A DNA stretch of 49,684 nucleotides. Source: Stagonosporopsis chrysanthemi. Its lineage: Eukaryota; Ascomycota; Dothideomycetes; Pleosporales; Didymellaceae. The notes below the pieces were generated by a model that did not search any database, was not told where the DNA came from, and worked only from the letters and a program-made list of their open reading frames with translations. The position numbers and the translations under genes were made by a program. Shown one piece after another: positions 11,270 to 20,569 of this stretch (position 1 is the first letter of the stretch; every line of letters starts with the position of its first letter). The stretch lies in the NCBI GenBank assembly GCA_022560025.1, contig JAFISE010000205.1, positions 1 through 49,684 on the forward strand. Direction: 5' to 3'.

Positions 11270-13336
11270 ATGGATCATCCGGAGCGATGGCAAGCTATTG
11301 CTCCAGCTTCAGATGAGCCAGGCGAGCAACGCTCGGCACCCGGAAGCAAGAAGAGGCGACAAGCGGTCGCTGTCGCGTGCGTGCAATGCCGCAGCGGCAA
11401 AGCGAAAGTAAGACCAAGACTCGAAAAGCCCCTGAAGATGGTCAATACTCATTTGCCCTCAGTGTGACGGAATTCGCCCCAGGTGCACACGCTGTAGAGA
11501 CAACGATCTCGCCTGTCAATACGATGTGGCGGAGGGTGTGTCTCGAGCTGAGCGTATGAAGCTGCTAAAGAGAGAGAGCATGTCGAGTAGAGTCGAGGGG
11601 TTGGAGCGCGTCATGAACGTCCTTCGCTCTGGCAGCGACATTGAGGCTTCAACACTCCTCGCGCGTCTCAGGCTGGGAGAGCGCGTGGACGAGGTCGCAA
11701 GGTCGTTGCCCCCGACTGCTTTCATGATGCCTGTGAGTAACCCACCAAGGTACGCAAAGGGTCGCTTTTCTATCCCATCTGCGCAGTGCACCTTAATGAC
11801 CCAACATTTTAGCTTACTGGCTCAGGACTCCACAAGCACTTCTACTAGTGGCGTGAGCCAGGAGTCGAAGTACTTTTCAAGCGATACCAGCGGGACTGTA
11901 AACCTTCGACACGACTCCAGTGCGTCGCATGCTTCCTCCTCCGAGCAACGTCCAGGATGGGCGCCAGGGTCCAGCTCGACTGTTCCGTACTTGCGATCAA
12001 CCGCGAAGAGAAAGCAGTCTGCTGCGCTGAGCAGTGAGCTCATCGAGGACCGTCAATTTTTATCACTATTATTCGATCGACAAGATTACTTACTCACAGT
12101 TAGCGATAGCGAGGACGAAGACAACGCCAATAGCGATTTCGACCAAATTCTCGACCCACGGTTGCTGTTCGAAGGCGCGAAGAGACCAGCAGGGTCGCCG
12201 ATGGACACTTCTGCGAGCCGTTTGCCCACACCAGACAAAGGAGAAACTGTCAGGTCTATTCATGCCACTCATCTCCGCAGTCGTCAGCCTATCGTCAACA
12301 CCATCCAGATACACCCGAATCTCAATTTGTTGAATCTGTTTGGCAACTTACCCTTCTCCAGTGGCGTCCGAGCCAACAATTATCCCGAAGACGTCCAAGA
12401 CACGCAGGTGAACAACCTGTTTCTGCCAACCTGGGCGATGATGACTGTCAACACCAGGCCAGATCCAGGATCATTAAAGTACGCTTTTCCCGGCATCCTC
12501 GAAGAAGCGACCGCTATGCTCGAGTCGGGGACACCATTGGAGTACATCCTCGAACATCACCCCAATATTGCAGCACTTTTCGACGAGGCCGAATTTCACA
12601 AGGCTGGTATACTCTCAAAATGGGCGGCTGGAATGGTCCACAGTATGATGCTCAAAGGTGCGTATGCCTAGATGCAGGACGGATGCTCTCACAACTGAAC
12701 TCTAAGCATGTAATCAGGTTTGTACTGACTTCATGACAGGGAATACTTTCACCTGCTTTGCATACATGTATGTGTTCTGGTACTTGAAGCGGTGGATGAT
12801 TTCGCCATCCCGGGAGACCTACGAAATGATTCCGGAATGGCTACGACCAACGTGAGCTACTTTCCACCGTACCTTACACACCCGCTCATCATCATTGAAA
12901 CAGACCCAACCAGCTGTTCATGCCGCATATCAACATGCTCGACTATATTCCATGGCCAGCCTTCCGTGAGCTCGCCGTGCAGATACCGGCCATGCAGGAG
13001 CATATGGAATGGCTACTGGACATGAGCAACACTCTGCGCTGCGACTGGTCATTCCCCGATCAAGAGTCCTTGCACAGAAACCACCAAACCGGTTCCTTGG
13101 ACCTCTGCGAGCCTGGCAAGGTATGTCGGTGGCACTTATATACGTGCGGGGTCATCGTGGTACATCGAGATTCGCAAAACTCGTGGCGATGATTTCTACG
13201 CATATCAAGATATTCAGTACTGACAGACCCCCAGAAATCTATGCGCGACCTTTCGAACTGGTCTGTTGGACCTTCGTTCAGAGGTTACGTAAGCAACGCA
13301 GACTCGTATGTACGTATTCGAGTGGAGGACTTCTAA
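11270..13336 (+). CDS. Zn2Cys6 transcription factor with C-terminal DUF3425
   Basis: Best model: exons 11270-11407, 11463-12657, 12740-12851, 12904-13120 and 13235-13336, 587 residues. The binuclear cluster is split by intron 1: ACVQCRSGKAK / CDGIRPRCTRC / DNDLACQYD, i.e. C-x2-C-x6-C-x6-C-x2-C-x6-C. A charged linker with a short heptad-like stretch follows. The C-terminal third matches DUF3425: HPNLNLLNLF, the ILEEATAMLESGTPLEYI region, FWYLKRWMISPSRETYEMI, PEWLRPT, INMLDYIPWPAFRE and a final exon starting KSMRDLSNWS. An additional in-frame 63-base intron (11750-11812, GTACGC to TTTTAG) is plausible and would shorten the protein by 21 residues. DUF3425 is best known from bZIP regulators; its job is unknown. 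Predicted nuclear DNA-binding regulator; targets unknown, though it lies next to cellobiose dehydrogenase. Confidence 0.85.
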
Positions 13337-14493
13337 TTACGACTATGAATATTTATTGGCTAAACAGAGAAGTTTCGTTTTTGAAAAGATTCACGATGTG
13401 ATATGGGAACTATGCTGCTTCAGCCTGGACGAAAATAGTCGAGACGCAAGGAGAAACAAGGAGAATCTAGGCGCAGCTAGGCAAGGCGGCGCGCCCAAGA
13501 ACTGCATGAACAAGCGGAAACTCAGAACACATAACAATACCCTGCGAAAGCTACCTAGACAATGTGACATGCATGACATGTCGAATATAACAGAATATAA
13601 CAACATATAATACTTCTAGAGATGCACAAGAATTGTGATGACGGAGAGGTATAATGTTTCCACCGTCATCGTAGTCAACTGATTACCACAATGAGACCTC
13701 GGCACTATGCAGATCTCCAGCTCAGGCTAGATACTGCGCTTCTTCGGTCAAACCACCGAGAAATCACATTTACTGCGCCCTGACGGACCCTCTACTCACA
13801 GGCGCCGTAGTAGACGCCCATCGCTCCTCCACTTGCTGCCAGCGCATGCTTCAGCGTCAATCTCCGATCGCGACACTTTTAGCCCAACGACATCACGCAT
13901 TGGGCAAACGCGGTGACCTTCAGCGTCAGCCCAACTCAATAAGCCCGCTAATTCGAGGGAAGGTTTCCGGTATGGGACACAAAAAAAGTGATTGGCTAAG
14001 GAATGTTTCCCCGGGCCGCCAAAGCGTAGGTTGTGCCTTTATCAAACGCCTGGCGCTAAATCCCGGATGTGTTCTGCCGCGCGACTGCAAACAGGGCGTT
14101 TTGTGCATTGGTGGCGAAAATCGTGACTATATGAAGCGGACGATGTGGACCTTATGGCACAGTATCAGTATCCTTTGGCTACGGGTGCAGCCTCTGTGAG
14201 CAAAGCCGATCAATGTTGTGTCTATGATTGGCTCGCAGTTTCAATCAGGAGCGCACTGCCCAATTTCTCTGCTTAGACCCTCTCATTGTTGGTGATGCGA
14301 GTAAGATCCACTGTGAGATGGCTGGGATATTGCTCACAGTATTCAATATGACGGGCAGCGCTTATATTAGTGAGAGATCTGCAAGTCAGGCTCAGAAAAC
14401 ATCTAAGGTCTAAACAGAACTGAATTTTGACTATGTACAAGGTAAATCTACGATGCGCTTTTGACATGATCTCCACCTTTCCACGACTCAAGC
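13337..14493. other. Gene-free stretch between Zn2Cys6 gene and CDH
   Basis: About 1.15 kb between the 3' ends of two converging genes. Only short frames without recognisable motifs are present. Confidence 0.5.
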
Positions 14494-17295
14494 TTAGTAC
14501 GGCTCAAGGAAGCTAGCCCTCTGAGCTGCACGGTTAAGCTTCTTGATATCGCGACGGACGACAGGAGCGGCCTGGGCACGGCGAGCGCTGCTCTGAATGC
14601 ACTGGCTGTAGTAGTCATTCTGCTTGCTGCATGTCCATCCCTGGGCACACTGAGTGGGGCCATTGTAGCCAATGCCACCGCAGCGACCATAGGCCTCAAC
14701 GACAGCGGAGGCAGGCGAAGACTCAGCAGGAGCGGCAGGGGCCGACTCGACAGGTGAGGCAGGAGCGGACGCAGTAGGGGCAGAAGGAGCGGCGGACTCA
14801 GCGGGCGATGAAGGAACAGGGGCCGCGCTGGGAACAACGGGCGAGCCAGTGCCGATCGGAGCAGCAGAGGGGATGGCAGGAGAGCCAGTGCCGCTGGGGA
14901 TGGCAGCAACGCCGGTAGCCTCAGCGGATGCAACAGCACTAGTGGGCTGAGCAACAGTGCTAGACGCAGGAGCGCTAGGGGGGGTTGCGCTGCTGCCACC
15001 AAGAGCCAAGATACGCTCAGCAGCGACCTCAGCCGCGACCATGATGATAGCCTGGGTGTTACCGGTGGGCAGATCGGGGTGGATCGAAGCATCGACAACA
15101 AAGAGGTTGTCTGTGCCGTATACCTTGGTGTCAGTGTCGACAACGACACCAGCATCACCCTTAGTACCAACTTTAGCAGTTCCGACGTAGTGGCTGCCGG
15201 TCTTGAAATCCTTGATGAGATCAGCAGCAGTGACGTTGGTCACACCGGTCGGGGGGGTGATGCTGAGAGTCGAGTTGGATGCGCTCGTCATCTTGATAAG
15301 ACGGTCCATCATCATGGTAAGGGCTTCGGTGTCCTCGTCAGAGGTCATGTGGGGGTTGGTGATAAACTCAGTGGCTCCATCAGCTGTGATACCGAGCTCA
15401 CCGACGGACTGAGAGCCGTGGGTAACGTAGATCTTCATCTGGATGGTGTTGTCGGAAGGTCCGGTGCAGGTACCCTGGAAGAAGACCTCGTTGCTCTTGG
15501 AGGTGGTGACAGAAGACCACCAGTTAAGTCGCTGACCAGACTGAGCAAGGATACCGGAGCCCTTGGCGAAAAGGTCGACAGTGGTCTGGTCTGGCTCGGT
15601 GAAAGCGGTCTCCGGGGTGGACGACATGTTGGAGCTAGTCGTGAACTTGATAGTGAAGACGGGGTGGTCCTTGATCTCAGCACCAACGGGAAGGTCAATC
15701 CAGTCGGCCTCATCAGGAAGAGTCACACCGCTGGTTCCGGTCTGGACGATCTTGAGTTGCGCAGCGGGACCAATACCGGAGTTGAAAAGGATACGGGGAG
15801 TGGACATGGCGCCAGCAGCGAGGATAACGTTGCCGCCAGCGTTGACATTGTAGATGACGCGCTTGCCATCAGCAGCCTCGACCTCGATACCAGAGACAGA
15901 TGAGCCCTCACGGACGGCGCGAATGACCTTGGTGTTCATCATGAGCTCGAAGTTGTCAAGCTGCTGAGCGAGGGGAAGATAAGTCCTGACTGGTCCTGAA
16001 CGGAGACCGTTGGCGACGTTCCAGGGTGGGCGACCGAATACATCGGTCTTGGAGTTGGGATCCTTGATGAAGTCGGTCTCAGCCCAGCCCTGAGCAGCGA
16101 AGAAGTTGGAGAGGACCTCGTAGGCCTCGTCGTTGTAGCGCTTGCCGTCCTCACTACCGTGAGTCTGTCCAGGGTTGCGCTCCCAAACGCGGTCAGCGGC
16201 AGCAGAAACATCAGCAGACTTCCAGTTTGTAGGCCACTTGTCATCCCAGTCTCTGTCCTGAGGCCTGACAAACATCATGGCATTGACACTGGTACCGCCG
16301 CCAAGCAGGCAGCCAGCCATATCGGCAGTATCGTCGCAGTAAGCGGGTCTGCCGACATCGCTGAGGTAGTAACCGTAACCAGGAACATCATACATGGAGA
16401 CGGTGTTGTTCCAGGGCATGTTCTCCTTGTAGCCAGTGAAATCGTAAGAAGGACCACCACGCTCGATCAGCAGGACAGAGGCACCGCTCTCGGCAATCCT
16501 CTGGGCAGCGATAATACCAGCGGGACCGGCACCAGCGATGATGTAGTCGTACGTAGCGTTACCGATGGTAGCTGTGGTGTTGCCTGCGATAGGCGCAGTC
16601 GAGTTGCCGCCTCCAATGGGTGTGGTGGTGTTGCCGGTGCCAGAGCCAGAGCCAGATCCTGTGCTTCCTTCGACAGCCATGGCCGCCCAAGTCTCAAAGT
16701 TGGCGCTGGTGGCATTGGCCATGGGCAGGCCAAAGGCACCGAACCCAGAGTGGTAGTTCAAGGCGGAGGAAGCACTTGCGGGGTTGGTGGGTGCAACGGG
16801 CGAGAAAGCCCAGCCAACAATGTTGGTGCTGGGAGAGTCATAGATGACAAGACCATTTGCGACATCGTCGCTGATGCAGTTCTTGCAGAGAAAGGTGTAT
16901 GAGAAGGCTGTGTCGTTGACGTAGGTACCATCAGGGATGGGGCTCATGGTGAAGTCACCAGTGGTAGCTGCAGGGTTGGTATATCCAGTGGCCTTGCGGA
17001 AGGAAGAGACAACCTTGCCATCGTTGGGCCATGCAACTACGAGCAAGTTGCCAGTCATAGACTGACCCATGCTGAAACCAGCCCAACCGCCCCCATTGGT
17101 AATGGGTGCCTGGATCTGGGCAATGAAGTCGGTGGTCGGGTTCTCAGGAAGAGCAATACCGAAAGTGTAACCAGTCTTCGCGTCCGTGTAACCACGGAAG
17201 TCGATACCAGTCTTAGCATCAGTGTATGGTGTCGAAGTTTGCGCAACCGCCTGGAGCGCAAATAACGCAGAGGAAAGGATGAAAGAACGTGCCAT
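14494..17295 (-). CDS. cdh: Cellobiose dehydrogenase with C-terminal CBM1
   Basis: An uninterrupted 933-residue frame from the ATG at 17295; an in-frame ATG at 17319 would add eight residues before the signal peptide, so the second Met is preferred. Order: signal peptide (1-19, ends AVAQ), haem-b cytochrome domain with the expected axial ligands Met80 (in GFSMGQSM) and His182 (in ALNYHSGFG), a Gly/Ser/Thr linker, a GMC flavodehydrogenase domain starting YDYIIAGAGPAG (~249-260) with the catalytic His in SHYVGTAKVG and Asn in PTGNTQAIIM, a long Ala/Pro/Ser linker, and a CBM1 (YGRCGGIGYNGPTQC to YYSQC). Cellobiose dehydrogenases oxidise cellobiose to the lactone and pass electrons to lytic polysaccharide monooxygenases outside the cell. 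A cellulose-binding module makes it a class IIA-type enzyme. Unusual: a ~30-residue basic tail follows the CBM1. Confidence 0.95.
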   Translation of the reverse strand: MARSFILSSALFALQAVAQTSTPYTDAKTGIDFRGYTDAKTGYTFGIALPENPTTDFIAQIQAPITNGGGWAGFSMGQSMTGNLLVVAWPNDGKVVSSFRKATGYTNPAATTGDFTMSPIPDGTYVNDTAFSYTFLCKNCISDDVANGLVIYDSPSTNIVGWAFSPVAPTNPASASSALNYHSGFGAFGLPMANATSANFETWAAMAVEGSTGSGSGSGTGNTTTPIGGGNSTAPIAGNTTATIGNATYDYIIAGAGPAGIIAAQRIAESGASVLLIERGGPSYDFTGYKENMPWNNTVSMYDVPGYGYYLSDVGRPAYCDDTADMAGCLLGGGTSVNAMMFVRPQDRDWDDKWPTNWKSADVSAAADRVWERNPGQTHGSEDGKRYNDEAYEVLSNFFAAQGWAETDFIKDPNSKTDVFGRPPWNVANGLRSGPVRTYLPLAQQLDNFELMMNTKVIRAVREGSSVSGIEVEAADGKRVIYNVNAGGNVILAAGAMSTPRILFNSGIGPAAQLKIVQTGTSGVTLPDEADWIDLPVGAEIKDHPVFTIKFTTSSNMSSTPETAFTEPDQTTVDLFAKGSGILAQSGQRLNWWSSVTTSKSNEVFFQGTCTGPSDNTIQMKIYVTHGSQSVGELGITADGATEFITNPHMTSDEDTEALTMMMDRLIKMTSASNSTLSITPPTGVTNVTAADLIKDFKTGSHYVGTAKVGTKGDAGVVVDTDTKVYGTDNLFVVDASIHPDLPTGNTQAIIMVAAEVAAERILALGGSSATPPSAPASSTVAQPTSAVASAEATGVAAIPSGTGSPAIPSAAPIGTGSPVVPSAAPVPSSPAESAAPSAPTASAPASPVESAPAAPAESSPASAVVEAYGRCGGIGYNGPTQCAQGWTCSKQNDYYSQCIQSSARRAQAAPVVRRDIKKLNRAAQRASFLEPY

Positions 17296-18755
17296 TGCGA
17301 CGATCTTTGTGTGGTTCAAGGAAAAGAGTGTGGTTTGAAGGCACGGCCTACAAAAAGAATGACAAAGCCGTCAAGGCTGGAAGGAATGAATGAACGAAAG
17401 AATGAACGAAAGTGCAAGCAAGTTGGTGAGTTACCTCGAAAGGCGCATCGAGCTGTTATGTATGGGAACTGAATCATCGCCGCAGCGGGCCCAAGCAACC
17501 CTCAATCTACTGATTCAAGGATCGAATCCTTCCGCAAGCCCTCTTCCGAAGAACAAGGCCATGATGCTGCCTCGCGAAGACGAAATCCCGGCGCCTAGAC
17601 AATGCAGTCCAGGAACGTGGTTCCCCAGCGACGCTACGCATGTCAAAACGGTTCAGTCGAGCCGACACCAGCGCGAGAAGTTAATTAACAGCCACGCAAG
17701 CGGCTGAAAGTTTTGTGGGCATCGGAAATGCTTGGCCCCGTAACGATGAATATAGTCATTGTAATTCGCCGGCGGGACTTTATCGGTTCGGCAAGTGTGT
17801 TTCGCATGTCTGTGCGGGTCCAGGCAGTTTGACTCGTTCGTTTGAAACGCACGGCTGAGTCAAAGACTGCAGAAGGCACTCACCCTGGCAATCTTGTAAG
17901 CTGTCAAAATACTGATCGGAAACGTCAATGACCTCAACGCCTTGTCTTTATTCGCCTTTTCCCAGGTACCCGGCCTCTGGATCGTAGACTTATTCTAATG
18001 CATATGATCGTCATTGCCCACAATGCGCATAGTGAAAATGACTTCACCGTAGTCGTACATGTGGGAGAAGTAGGGAAGCCGACTAAGAAACCAAAGCACA
18101 GAAGAGGGATCCGGATTAGGTACTGCAACCACGATACTGAGGGATATTGAGAGGCATCAATCCAAGTCTTGTCACTGCAAACAAAATCCACAACAACACG
18201 CCGCAAAGAGCGTGGATACAGCACTGTCCTACGAATGGAGTGTGATAGTGGGCCAAAAGAAATGAACTCAAGGAGATAGGACGATAGTTTGCTGCATTTC
18301 GAGATAACGAACTGTATTGGCGTGCATGGCACTGGCGTCAAGGTCTAGAAATGGTAATTGTCCAGATCTCCGGGGCTGTAGCTCGACTCAATTGAGAGCT
18401 GAGAGATGAAGCCAAGACGCTGGGATGATGGTTGATGACAAGGTCAACAGTGGGGCGGCAGCTGTGACGTGCTCGAGCTTATATGTAGAGACACGTGGGT
18501 GCCAAGTCAAGGCACCACGAGTGCTCTCTTTGGCCTTCCGGCAGATCGTAGTGGCTGATACATATCAAAGAGCCTGTTGGCCCACTGAAGTCAGGGCTGG
18601 CGATGGTCGAGTCGAAGGTTCGATTGTGAATAAGCGGCAGGGCGGGGAAGCTGGGGACCTCGGCCCCTTGCGCTTACTTGAAGCTCACCTACAAACATGG
18701 GGTGCATATCACGACCTGCGGCACGACAATCGATCCGTCTATCAGAACACTCGAA
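17296..18755. other. Divergent promoter region, CDH and thiolase
   Basis: About 1.46 kb between the start codons of cellobiose dehydrogenase (minus) and the thiolase (plus). Near the CDH start lie short direct repeats of the form GAATGAACGAAAG (about 17385-17410). A CCTCGG hexamer lies 93-98 bases before the thiolase start. No convincing coding sequence is present. Confidence 0.55.
18658..18663 (+). promoter_or_regulatory. CCTCGG, candidate FarA/FarB fatty-acid response site
   Basis: The hexamer lies 93 bases before the thiolase ATG. In Aspergillus, FarA and FarB bind CCTCGG in promoters of fatty-acid utilisation and peroxisomal genes. A single hexamer can occur by chance; position and gene function make it worth noting. 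Confidence 0.4.
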
Positions 18756-20204
18756 ATGGCCCCCAAAAATGATGTCCCTACTTATGTGCTTGGTGTTGGC
18801 ATCACCAAATTCATCAAGCCGCGCCAGCAGCGTGCTTATCCTGAGATGGGGTACGAAGCTGGCGTGAAGGCGATGCTGGATGCGCAGATCAACTATGATG
18901 ATGTGGAAACCGGAGTTGCATGCTACTGTTACGGAGATACGACCAGCGGACAGCGCATATTTTACCAATTTGGCATGGGATCGTAAGCGTCTTGACTTGA
19001 TTCCCTGTCCGAAAGTGGCGATGATTTCAGAATCTGACTGACAACATGTAGCATACCCATCTATAACACGAACAATGCATGCGCAACAGGCTCAACTGGT
19101 CTACAGCTTGCTCGCACGCTGATCAAGAATGGCGCGATTGATTGTGCACTCGTAATTGGCTTTGAGCAAATGCAGCCTGGCTCGATCAAGTCAGCGTGGA
19201 GTGATCGGCCTTCTCCTATGGGGCTTTCCATGCGAATGATGGCGGACACTCGCGGTGTTGACAAGTCGCCGCCCAACGCACAGTATTTCGCCAACGCTGG
19301 GAAAGAGTACATGGAGAAGTATGGTGCTGAGGCGCGTGATTTTGCTGAGATTGCGAGGATTTCGCATTTGCACAGCCAAAAGAATCCATACGCGCAGTTC
19401 AGGGACGTATATACCTTGGAGCAGATCGAGAAGTCTCCCATGATCCACTACCCGTTGACCAAGCTACAATGTAGCCCAACGAGCGACGGAGCAGGTGCGG
19501 CGGTGCTTGTCAGCCAGAAGTTTCTAGATGCGCGGCCGCACCTCAAAAGTCAGGCAATCTTGATAGCAGGCCAAAGTCTTCTTACGGATTCCCCGCAACT
19601 CTATTCCAAGTCTTCAATGGATCTCGTTGGATACGATATGACCAAGCGTGCCGCACAAGCCGCTCTCAAGGAAGCCCAAGTCAGTCCCAAAGACGTGAAG
19701 GTCGCTGAAGTACACGACTGCTTTTCCGCAAACGAATTGATCCTGCTCGAAGGCCTTGGATTTAGCGAGCCTGGGAAGGCACACATGATGGTGCGCAGCG
19801 GCGATATCACCTACGGCGGCAAAGGACCCATCGTGAACCCCTCCGGAGGTCTCATCAGCAAGGGACATCCTCTTGGCGCAACCGGCCTCGCACAGTGTGC
19901 AGAGTTGACTTGGCAGCTACGTGGCTGGGCAAACAACCGACTAGCAAAGTCACCTGACGTTGCATTGCAGCACAATCTTGGTCTGGGAGGGGCTGTGGTT
20001 GTCACAGTGTACAAGCGTGCCGATGGAAAGAAAGCTGTTCAGATGAGCGACGAAGAGGTGAAGAACGCGAGTCAATTCGACTATAATCCGGCGACGGAGG
20101 CTCGTTATGTGACAAAGGAAGACGGTGAGAAGGTCAGATCTAAGACGGCTCGTAGTGACTACGCGCTGGGAGATACTCTGGAGAAGATCCAGAGTCGTTT
20201 GTGA
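18756..20204 (+). CDS. Peroxisomal SCP2-type 3-ketoacyl-CoA thiolase
   Basis: Two exons, 18756-18982 and 19052-20204 (69-base intron), 459 residues. The start used is the first ATG of the conserved reading frame (MAPKNDVPTYVLGVGITKF). Thiolase features: nucleophilic Cys86 in NNACATGSTG, the HDCFSANE motif, and GGLISKGHPLGATG near the C-terminus. The protein ends in Ser-Arg-Leu, a canonical type-1 peroxisomal targeting signal. The SCP2 lipid-transfer domain found in animal SCPx is absent, so this is the thiolase half only. It probably acts in peroxisomal beta-oxidation of branched or long-chain acyl-CoAs. Family and compartment are well supported; exact chain specificity is not. Confidence 0.93.
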
Positions 20205-20569
20205 ATGGGTGAGCCCAGGTCGTTGATCGGAACAAGTCGCTTTGTGTAGTTTCAATCCTGGTTTTTACACCGAGGAAGCGTTGATATGTTGTCGATCGGA
20301 CATTGCATTGCCGACACTCCACACGATCTCCACAATCGAATACTTACTACATACTAACAAAGGCTCGCTTCCTGAGATTTAATTAGATCAGAGATGAAGT
20401 AGTCATGCTCAAGGTGAAGACAAGGATGTCATGCCGGGCCACGTGCCTGCCCTAGGCTTTTCACCTACAAACGCGCCCCTGGACCACCGAGTTCGTATCA
20501 ATGTAAACTGAGCTTGATACATTAAGCGCCATACTGAGATAGCAATCCATTCATAGTCTTTACTACCAA
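20205..20569. other. Convergent intergenic region
   Basis: About 365 bases between the 3' ends of the thiolase (plus) and the symporter (minus). It should hold both transcript ends; nothing else seen. Confidence 0.5.

Noticed and set aside
11733..11786. Alternative 54-base intron (GTGAGT to GCGCAG) in the Zn2Cys6 gene.
   Set aside because: It is possible, but the 63-base GTACGC-TTTTAG option fits better and neither is forced by frame, so the longer open reading was kept.
14448..15170. Long Ser/Leu/Pro frames opposite the cellobiose dehydrogenase linker.
   Set aside because: They are shadows of the Ala/Pro/Ser-rich linker; the CDH frame has full domain support.
17510..17540. A B-box-like GATCGAATC.
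   Set aside because: No A box lies at the right distance, the T-loop starts with A instead of T, and its stem pairs imperfectly.
18365..18440. A tRNA-like start (GGGGCTGTAGCTCGA).
   Set aside because: Only the first part resembles a tRNA. No anticodon arm or T arm with the expected pairing and spacing follows.
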